Source: Sandaracinus amylolyticus (GTDB lineage Bacteria; Myxococcota_A; Polyangia; Polyangiales; Sandaracinaceae). From it: a stretch of 64,000 nucleotides of DNA. Positions 7,123-13,764 of this stretch are shown in pieces (position 1 is the stretch's first letter; each line of letters begins with the position of its first letter). A model generated the notes under the pieces. That model saw nothing but the letters and a program-made list of their open reading frames with translations. It made no database searches and was not told the origin of the DNA. A program made the position numbers and the translations under genes. The DNA is taken from contig NZ_CP070225.1 in the NCBI RefSeq assembly GCF_021631985.1, positions 9,052,001 through 9,116,000 of the forward strand, written 5' to 3'.

Positions 7123-9288
7123 ATGTCCAGGTCGATCCGCGCGCTCCTGCTCGCGCTGCTGATGGTCGCGTGCACCGAGCCCGCGCCCGGCGGCGGTGAT
7201 GGTGGCTCTCCCGACGCCGGCCCGATGCGCTGCGGGCCCGAGGACGACGGCGACGGTGACCTCATCTCGAGCGTCGACGAGGGGCGCGCCGATCCCGACG
7301 AGGACGGCATCCCGAACGACGAGGACGACGACAGCGACGGCGACGGCGTCTCCGATCGCGACGAGGCCGGCGACACGAACTGCGTCTCGCTTCCCTACGA
7401 CACCGACCAGGACGGCACGCCGGACTTCCTCGACCTCGAGTCGAACGGCGACGGCGTGCCCGACGCATCGCAGGGCACGACCGATCTCGACGAGGACGGC
7501 GTGCCCGACTTCCGCGATCCCGACGTCGACGGCGACGGGATCCGCAACTCGGTCGAGGTCGGCGACGATCCGAGCGATCCCGTCGACAGCGACGACGACG
7601 GCACGCCCGACGTGCTCGATCTCGACTCCGATGGAGACACGATCTCCGACGAGCACGAGGGCGTGACCGAGCGCGACGAGGACGGGCTTCCGGCCTATCT
7701 CGATCTCGACTCCGACGGCGACGGAGTGAACGACGCCGACGAAGCGGGCGACGGCGAGCTCGCGACCGCGCCGGTGGCGTGCCCGGTCGAGGCCGACATC
7801 GTGACCGGCGAGGTGCGCGACGACGGCGAGCCCGACTTCCTCGACACCGACAGCGACGACGACGGTCTCGCCGACGGCCAGGAGGTCGCGATCGGCAGCA
7901 ATCCCTGCGACGGCGACAGCGACGACGACGGAGTCGCCGACGCGTTCGAGGGCGCGTACGTGCAGGTGCACTGCCCCGACGGACCGAGCGCGCCGGGCGC
8001 CGAGTTCTGCGACTGCGCGGTGAACGCGGACTGCACGATCCCCGACGACGACTACTACGTCGTGCTCCCGTTCAACGCGCCGCCGGTGACGCGCACGCTG
8101 GTGTTCGGCACCGAGATCCGATCGGCCGACGTGTTCTTCCTGTTCGACACGACGGGCTCGATGGGCGGCACGCTGCAGAACGCGAAGGACACGGTCACCG
8201 AGCCGACCACCGGCATCGTCGATCGGGTGCGCGCGTCGATCCCCGACACCTGGTTCGGCGGCGGACAGCACGACGACCTGCCGTTCTCGACGTGGGGCGC
8301 GCCGCCCGACGACGTCGCGTTCGGGCTCGCGTCGACGATGACGAGCGTCGACGCCGACGTGCAGAGCGCGATCGACGGGATCTCGATCCACAGCGGCATC
8401 GATCCGCCGGAGGCGCAGGTGCCCGCGCTGCACGCGCTCTTCTCGGGCCTCGGCGGCACGTGGGAGCACCGTGGTCCGCTCGGCGGCGTGTCGATCTACA
8501 CGCTGCCGGCCTACGGCGCGGCGTGCAGCGGTGGGCGCTGGGGCGCGGCGTGCTTCCGCCCCGATGCGCTGCCGATCGTCGTGCACTTCACCGATCGCTG
8601 CGCGCACGGCGGGCCGCCCGGCGAGGACCTCGTGCACTGCAATCCGTACACGGGCGTGACTCCTGCGCTGCCGGTGTGGCAGGACGCGGTGGACGTGATG
8701 AACGAGCGCGGCGCGCGCTACGTCGGCGTGAACGCAGGCGCGGCGTCGTGCGAGGGACCGACGGCGCCGAACGGCGTGTCGACCTGCTACTTCATGCGCC
8801 GCACCGCGGAGGCGACGCGCTCGGTGGACCTCGGCGGAAGGCCGCTCGTCTACGATCTGCCGAACGAGTCGTCGCGCGACGCGTTCGTCGACACGGTGGT
8901 CGACGCGATCGACACGATCCGGTCGAGCGTTCCGTTCGACGTGGGCACGAGCGTGCGCGGCGAGCCGCACCCGCTCGCCGACGCTGCGCGCTTCGTGAAG
9001 CGCCGCACGCCGGGCTGCCGTGCGACGCCGGCGATCGATCCGTGCTGGGAAGCGCCCGAGGGCACCGAGCACGACGACGCGGTCGCGGGCACGGACGCGT
9101 CGACGTTCTTCTCGGTGGTGCCGGGCACCCAGGTCACGTTCGTCGTGACGTTCCGGAACGACTTCTTCGAGGGCAGCACGCAGAGCGAGCTCTTCATCGC
9201 GCACATCGAGGTGCGAGCGGGCACGGCGGTGCTCGACGAGCGCGAGGTCTACGTGATCGTGCCGGCTCGGCCGGTGATCCTGATCTGA
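7123..9288 (+). CDS. Lipoprotein with thrombospondin type-3 Ca-binding repeats and vWA domain
   Basis: 721 residues from ATG 7123 (GAGAGAGG upstream). Lipobox LLMVAC. Residues 40-300 are a run of DxDxDG Ca-binding repeats (DEDGIPNDEDDDSDGDGVSD; DLDSDGDTISDEHEG). From about 335 a von Willebrand A domain begins (DVFFLFDTTGSMGG) with the MIDAS motif DxTGS starting at Asp 342, followed by several long inserts with paired Cys. The C-terminus holds a beta domain (TQVTFVVTFRNDFFEGSTQ). Likely a Ca-stiffened surface adhesin or scaffold. The frame stays open far upstream to 4171, but that part is antisense to another gene. Confidence 0.85.
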   Translation: MSRSIRALLLALLMVACTEPAPGGGDGGSPDAGPMRCGPEDDGDGDLISSVDEGRADPDEDGIPNDEDDDSDGDGVSDRDEAGDTNCVSLPYDTDQDGTPDFLDLESNGDGVPDASQGTTDLDEDGVPDFRDPDVDGDGIRNSVEVGDDPSDPVDSDDDGTPDVLDLDSDGDTISDEHEGVTERDEDGLPAYLDLDSDGDGVNDADEAGDGELATAPVACPVEADIVTGEVRDDGEPDFLDTDSDDDGLADGQEVAIGSNPCDGDSDDDGVADAFEGAYVQVHCPDGPSAPGAEFCDCAVNADCTIPDDDYYVVLPFNAPPVTRTLVFGTEIRSADVFFLFDTTGSMGGTLQNAKDTVTEPTTGIVDRVRASIPDTWFGGGQHDDLPFSTWGAPPDDVAFGLASTMTSVDADVQSAIDGISIHSGIDPPEAQVPALHALFSGLGGTWEHRGPLGGVSIYTLPAYGAACSGGRWGAACFRPDALPIVVHFTDRCAHGGPPGEDLVHCNPYTGVTPALPVWQDAVDVMNERGARYVGVNAGAASCEGPTAPNGVSTCYFMRRTAEATRSVDLGGRPLVYDLPNESSRDAFVDTVVDAIDTIRSSVPFDVGTSVRGEPHPLADAARFVKRRTPGCRATPAIDPCWEAPEGTEHDDAVAGTDASTFFSVVPGTQVTFVVTFRNDFFEGSTQSELFIAHIEVRAGTAVLDEREVYVIVPARPVILI

Positions 9289-9315
9289 TTATTAGTCGCG
9301 AGCGCTTCGGCGTGA

Positions 9316-9502
9316 GGCGCGTGGGGGTGGGTCCGACGCCCGGGGTGCTCGCGGGCTGCCTGACGATCGAGGAGTGAGCGTCGGGAAGCGGTGGTCGCAT
9401 CGCGGCGCGCGCGTTGCGCTCTGCCGCGATGCTTCGATCAGTCTGTGGTCGGAGTCTGCGAGCCCCCGTCGCACGAGGGCGTCGGACCCACCCCCACGCG
9501 CC
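9316..9502. repeat. 26-bp perfect inverted repeat
   Basis: Arms at 9316-9341 and 9477-9502 are exact reverse complements; pairing stops abruptly on both sides. The arms are C-rich/G-rich (GTGGGGGTGGGTCCGACG) and could extrude a cruciform or frame a small degenerate mobile element. Confidence 0.8.
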
Positions 9503-9590
9503 CGAGACCGCGGTTCTGCCGTCTCACTTGGTCGGGGTGAGATGGCTCGCGACGGGTCCGCGCTTCGCCGCGGCCCCGACGCTCGCGGTT

Positions 9591-9735
9591 CGGGCTCTGC
9601 TGCGCATTCGCCTGGATCAGCCGGGCTCTGCTGCGCATTCGCCTGGATGGAGCCGACGGCACGCGCGAAGCGCGGGACGGCGACGGGTGTGGAGTCGAGG
9701 TCACGCGCGAAGCGCGGGACGGCGACGGGTGTGGA
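9591..9735. repeat. Two adjacent direct-repeat pairs
   Basis: Pair one: 9591-9617 and 9622-9648, identical over 27 bp. Pair two: 9660-9693 and 9702-9735, identical over 34 bp. Each pair is separated by 4-8 bp. The exact identity suggests recent local duplication. Confidence 0.8.
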
Positions 9736-9754
9736 AGCGAACGACCACGCCCGC

Positions 9755-9778
9755 CGAGCACGAGCGTGCTCGTGCTCG
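9755..9778 (-). terminator. Hairpin downstream of the sigma-54 activator
   Basis: 11-bp arms (9755-9765 and 9768-9778, CGAGCACGAGC and complement) separated by 2 bp, 54 bp past the stop of the minus-strand activator gene. No U-run follows, as is common at this base composition. Confidence 0.5.
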
Positions 9779-9831
9779 TCTCGCGTGACGCCGCCCCCGT
9801 GCCTCCTGCCGCCTGCTCGGCTGTTCCCCGA

Positions 9832-10869
9832 TCAGCGCAGTCCGTGCCGGTACAAGAGCCGGTACAGATAGGCTCGATCGATCCCCGCCGTCCTCGCTGC
9901 TGCCTTCACGTTGTCGTCGTGCACGCGCAGCAGCTCTTCGAGGTACGCGCGCTCGAACAGCGAGACCCACTTCTGCTTCTCGTCGGCGTACGCCTTCGAT
10001 CCGTCGACGCCGAGGATCGCGGCGACGCGGTGCTCGCCCGAGGGCTCTTCGCGCGCGAGCTCGGGCTCGGGATTGCCGTCGAGCGGGACCCAGCGCCCGA
10101 ATGCCGCGCAGCGCTCCACGTGGTTGCGCAGCTCGCGGACGTTGCCCGGCCAGTCGTGCTGCACCAGCTCGTGGCGTCGCTCGCGCGCGATGCGCGCCAT
10201 CACCGCGGCCGCGCTCGCGCTCTGTTGCTTGCAGCTCTGTTGATGGAGGAAGTGCTCGACGAGCAGCGGCACGTCGTCGCGCCGCGCCCGCAGCGCCGGC
10301 AGCTCCACGCACAGCACCGCGAGCCGGAAGTAGAGATCCTCGCGGAAGCGTCCGGCGCGCACCTCGGCGCGGAGATCACGATGGGTCGCGCACACCACGC
10401 GCACGTCGACCGCCACGTTCTTCTGGCCACCGACCCGGCGCACCGTGCGGCTCTCGAGGACGCGCAGCAGCTTCGGCTGCATCGCGAGCGGGAGCTCGCC
10501 GATCTCGTCGAGGAAGATCGTGCCTCCGCTCGCCACCTCGAAGAGGCCGGCGCGTGGGCCGAGCGCGCCGGTGAACGCGCCACGCTCGTGACCGAAGAGC
10601 TCGCTCTCGATCAGCTCGCTCGCGATCGCGCTGCAGTCGACGACCACCATCGGCCCGCGACGTCGCTCGCTCGCCTCGTGGATCGACCACGCCGCGACCT
10701 CCTTGCCGGTGCCGCTCTCGCCGCGCAGCAGCACCGTCGCCTCGCACCCCGCCGCAGCCGCGAGCTGACGGCGCAGCTCGGCCGTGCGCTCGGAGCGACC
10801 GATGACGCGCGGAAAGCGCGCCGCGAGATCCTCCTCGCGCGGCCCGAGGGACCAAGCCGGCGCGCTCAT
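9832..10869 (-). CDS. Sigma-54-dependent transcriptional activator without a sensory domain
   Basis: 345 residues from ATG 10869, preceded by GGAG at good spacing. After only about 20 residues the AAA+ domain starts: Walker A GESGTGKE, sigma-54 contact loop GAFTGA, Walker [14 protein letters not shown], then [10 protein letters not shown] and WPGNVREL. The C-terminus is a Fis-type helix-turn-helix ([25 protein letters not shown]). There is no receiver, GAF, PAS or FHA domain, so activity must be set by its amount or by a partner. Paired palindromes lie just upstream. The adjacent upstream gene on the same strand is a CHASE histidine kinase. Confidence 0.88.
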   Translation of the reverse strand: MSAPAWSLGPREEDLAARFPRVIGRSERTAELRRQLAAAAGCEATVLLRGESGTGKEVAAWSIHEASERRRGPMVVVDCSAIASELIESELFGHERGAFTGALGPRAGLFEVASGGTIFLDEIGELPLAMQPKLLRVLESRTVRRVGGQKNVAVDVRVVCATHRDLRAEVRAGRFREDLYFRLAVLCVELPALRARRDDVPLLVEHFLHQQSCKQQSASAAAVMARIARERRHELVQHDWPGNVRELRNHVERCAAFGRWVPLDGNPEPELAREEPSGEHRVAAILGVDGSKAYADEKQKWVSLFERAYLEELLRVHDDNVKAAARTAGIDRAYLYRLLYRHGLR

Positions 10870-11015
10870 CGCCGCGCTCCCATGCGGATATGGATGCGCA
10901 CGAGTATACGGGCGGGGGCTCGGTGGGGGCCCTCGGACTGCATGTAGAGCAAGGGTCTCACGCATATCAGGGTGCCCTTGCGGGACCGGGAGACCAACAG
11001 GTCGCCGCACGAAAC

Positions 11016-11034
11016 CGTATACGCGACGTATACG
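11016..11034. promoter_or_regulatory. Paired CGTATACG palindromes, candidate operator
   Basis: Two identical 8-bp palindromes at 11016-11023 and 11027-11034, centres 11 bp apart (one helical turn), in the 165-bp gap upstream of the sigma-54 activator. A third GTATAC lies at 10904-10909, 35 bp before the activator's start. The arrangement suggests cooperative binding of a dimeric regulator. Confidence 0.5.
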
Positions 11035-12717
11035 TCACCCCGCGAGCGGCAGGCGCACCACGAAGCGCGTGCCCCGCTCGGCCTCGGACGTCGCGTCGAG
11101 CGATCCTCCGTGGGCGATCGCGATCTGCTGCGAGATGTAGAGCCCGAGGCCGAGCCCCTCGCGCTTGCCGCCGCGCTCTCCGCGCACGAAGGGATCGAAG
11201 AGCGTCGCGAGCACGTCGGGCGGGATCGGCTCGCCCTGGTTCACCACCTCGATGTGCGCGACGCGGTCCTCGGCGCGAGCGCTCACCCGGAACGGCGGAG
11301 CCCCGTGGGTGAGCGCGTTGCTCGCGAGGTTCGAGAGCACCTGCGCGAGGCGATCGGGATCGGCGTGCACCTCGAGCCGCTCGTCGAGCTCGAGCTCGAA
11401 CCGCACGTCGTGGGTCGAGCACAGCTCGTCGACGACCTCGCGCAGCAGCGGCGCGAGCGCGACCGGGCGCGCTTCGATCGGCAGCCCTCCTCCCAGCCGC
11501 ACCCGCGTCACGTCGAGCAGCTGCGCGACCATGCGGATCGCACGATCGGTGCTGCGCACGATCCGCTCGAGGGCACGGCGGGTGGTCGCGTCCATGCCGG
11601 GCGAGCGCTGGAGCGCCTGCGCGGTGGTGCGCACCGCCGAGAGCGGGTTGCGCAGGTCGTGGCCCAGCACGCCGAGGAACGTCTCGCGGAACTGCGCGTG
11701 GCGCGCTTCGATCGCGAGCGCGCGCTCGGCACGCTCTCGAGCGCGTGCTTCGGCCCATGCCGAGCGGAACGCGAGCAGCGTGAGCAGGCCGCCCACGAGC
11801 CCGATCGCGATCGCGACCACCCGCGAGTCGGAGACCGCGTCGGCGCGCGGCCGCACCACCAACGTCCAGGGGCGCCCTGCGATCTGCACCCGCTCGACGT
11901 GCGGCGCGCCGGTGTGCCCGCTCGCCTCGATCTCGAAGAGCTCGTGCGAGGGATGGGCCGCGGTGCCGTCGTGGATCGAGAGGTGCGCGCCGAAGCCGTC
12001 GGGGAACATCGCGCGGAAGAGATCGCCGGCGCGGAACGGTGCGTACGCGAACCCGCGCAGGCGCGCGCGCCGCTCCTCGAGCGTGCTCGGCACGTCGCCG
12101 CCTTCGTAGACCGGCACGTAGATGAGGAACCCCGGCTGGACCTCGTCGTCGATCTCCTGCACCAGGCGCACGACCTCGGTCGCCGCGGGCACGCCCTCGT
12201 CGCGCGCGCGGTCCATCGCCTCGCGACGTGACGCCTCGCTGTGCATGTCGAAGCCGATCGCCGCGCGATTGCGCGCGTCGAGTGGCTCGAGGAACACGAT
12301 CGCGTGGCGATCGCGATCGGGCGCTTGATCGGGCCACAGCCGGGGGGCTGTGCCGTCGATGCGCGCGAGCACCGCGCCCTGCCGCTCCGGGGTGATGCGC
12401 TCGGACCAGCCGAGGCCCTGGATCCCGGGGTAGTCCTCGAGCCGCAGGTGCTGCACGAATTGCGCGAAGCCCTCGTGGTCGACGTCCTCGTCGTACGCGA
12501 AGAGCGCGGCCACGCCGCGGAGCAGCGCGACGTAGGTGTCCATCCGGCGCTCGACGACGCGCACCACCTCGGCGGTCGCGCGCTCGCGACGCAGGCGCGC
12601 TTGGGACTCGACCCACTGCGCGGCCACCACCGCCGCGAACGCGACCAGCGCGATCGACGCGACCAGCACGATCCACGGCGTGCTCGAGCCTCGTCGGGGC
12701 GCGGTGTCGGGCGTCAT
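11035..12717 (-). CDS. CHASE-domain sensor histidine kinase
   Basis: 560 residues. Transmembrane helices at about 13-33 and 298-318 enclose a periplasmic CHASE domain (about 60-285: FAQFVQHLRLEDYPGIQGLGW, AIGFDMHSEASRREAMDRARD, PGFLIYVPVY). The cytoplasmic part has an HisKA helix with His 353 in LGHDLRNPL and a HATPase domain (NLASNALTHG, GLGLGLYISQQIAIAHGG). CHASE domains sense small extracellular ligands such as cytokinin-like molecules. No receiver gene is adjacent; the next gene downstream is a sigma-54 activator lacking a receiver, so the partner is unknown. Confidence 0.9.
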   Translation of the reverse strand: MTPDTAPRRGSSTPWIVLVASIALVAFAAVVAAQWVESQARLRRERATAEVVRVVERRMDTYVALLRGVAALFAYDEDVDHEGFAQFVQHLRLEDYPGIQGLGWSERITPERQGAVLARIDGTAPRLWPDQAPDRDRHAIVFLEPLDARNRAAIGFDMHSEASRREAMDRARDEGVPAATEVVRLVQEIDDEVQPGFLIYVPVYEGGDVPSTLEERRARLRGFAYAPFRAGDLFRAMFPDGFGAHLSIHDGTAAHPSHELFEIEASGHTGAPHVERVQIAGRPWTLVVRPRADAVSDSRVVAIAIGLVGGLLTLLAFRSAWAEARARERAERALAIEARHAQFRETFLGVLGHDLRNPLSAVRTTAQALQRSPGMDATTRRALERIVRSTDRAIRMVAQLLDVTRVRLGGGLPIEARPVALAPLLREVVDELCSTHDVRFELELDERLEVHADPDRLAQVLSNLASNALTHGAPPFRVSARAEDRVAHIEVVNQGEPIPPDVLATLFDPFVRGERGGKREGLGLGLYISQQIAIAHGGSLDATSEAERGTRFVVRLPLAG

Positions 12718-12816
12718 GAGCGCGGCGGCTCCGTGGCCACATCGTCCCCGCGACGCGGAGGGCCAGTGGCCAGGACCGGACACCCCTGCGGCCGTCCCGG
12801 AGCTACCTTCCGGAGC

Positions 12817-13758
12817 ATGGGTCACCTCGTCGACGGGAAGTGGAGCACCGAGTGGTACGCGCCCGACGCGGAGGGGCGCTTCCAGCGCCCGCGCACGAAG
12901 TTCCACGGGTGGATCCGCGCCGACGGGAGCGGCGATCACCCGCCGGTCGCGGGTCGCTATCACCTCTACGTCTCGACCGCGTGCCCGTGGGCGCATCGCA
13001 CGCTGATCACGCGCGCGCTGCGCGGGCTCGAGCACGCGATCTCGGTGACCGTCGTCGATCCCCACATGGGCGCCGACGGCTGGCCCTTCGATGCGCGCGA
13101 TCCCGATCCGATCGGGCCCTCGCAGTTCCTGCGCGACGTGTACCTGCGCGCGAAGCGCGACTACACCGGGCGCGTGACGGTGCCGGTGCTCTGGGATCGC
13201 GAGCGCGCGACGATCGTGAACAACGAGTCGCGCGAGATCATGCGGATGCTCGACGTCGAGCTCGAGGCGCTCGCGACGCGCGAGCCTTCGCTCGCGCCGG
13301 GCTCGCTGCGCGCGCGCATCGACGAGGTGCTCGACGCGATCTACGAGCCCATCAACAACGGCGTGTATCGCGCGGGGTTCGCGAAGTCGCAGCAGGCGTA
13401 CGACGACGCGTGCCGCGAGCTCTTCGTCGCGCTCGATCGCTGGAACGAGGTGCTCGAGAAGCAGCGCTTCCTGTGCGGCGACACGATGACCGAGGCGGAC
13501 GTCGCGCTCTTCACGACGCTCCTGCGCTTCGACCTCGTCTACTACGCGCACTTCAAGTGCAACCTCCACCGCATCCAGGACTACCCGGCGCTCTGGGGCT
13601 TCGTGCGCGACGTGTACCAGACACCCGGCGTGCGCGAGACGTGCGACCTCGACGCGATCAAGACGCACTACTACTGGAGCCAGGACGCGGTGAACCCGAC
13701 GCGCATCGTGCCGCTCGGTCCGACGCTCGATCTCGACGCGCCTCACGGGCGCGGCTGA
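12817..13758 (+). CDS. yqjG: Glutathionyl-hydroquinone reductase (omega-class GST, YqjG/ECM4 family)
   Basis: 313 residues, usual length. The thioredoxin-fold N-terminal part has the catalytic motif STACPWAHR; the family uses this Cys to reduce glutathionyl-hydroquinones with glutathione. Further hallmarks are KRDYTGRVTVPVLWD, IVNNESREIMRM, INNGVYRAGFAKSQQAYD and the C-terminal LRFDLVYYAHFKCN. Cytoplasmic detoxification enzyme. Start ATG 12817 lies right behind CGGAG. Divergent from the CHASE kinase, alone on its strand. Confidence 0.92.
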   Translation: MGHLVDGKWSTEWYAPDAEGRFQRPRTKFHGWIRADGSGDHPPVAGRYHLYVSTACPWAHRTLITRALRGLEHAISVTVVDPHMGADGWPFDARDPDPIGPSQFLRDVYLRAKRDYTGRVTVPVLWDRERATIVNNESREIMRMLDVELEALATREPSLAPGSLRARIDEVLDAIYEPINNGVYRAGFAKSQQAYDDACRELFVALDRWNEVLEKQRFLCGDTMTEADVALFTTLLRFDLVYYAHFKCNLHRIQDYPALWGFVRDVYQTPGVRETCDLDAIKTHYYWSQDAVNPTRIVPLGPTLDLDAPHGRG

Positions 13759-13764
13759 TCGCGA

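Larger units (their letters stand above)
9289..9831. repeat. Non-coding repeat region
   Basis: 543 bp without a credible gene. It holds a 26-bp perfect inverted repeat (9316-9341 and 9477-9502, 135 bp apart); two 27-bp direct copies (9591-9617 and 9622-9648, period 31); two 34-bp direct copies (9660-9693 and 9702-9735, period 42); and a hairpin at 9755-9778. Short ORFs here are low-complexity and change with frame. No transposase or flanking target duplication is seen. Confidence 0.7.

Noticed and set aside
9591..9735. Direct repeats that could look like a short CRISPR array
   Set aside because: Two different repeat pairs with spacers of only 4-8 bp and no cas genes; not a CRISPR array.
10921..10980. 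Possible sigma-54 promoter upstream of the activator
   Set aside because: The best GG...GC pair on the minus strand has 11 bp between the two dinucleotides instead of 10 and lacks the TGGCAC/TTGCA context.
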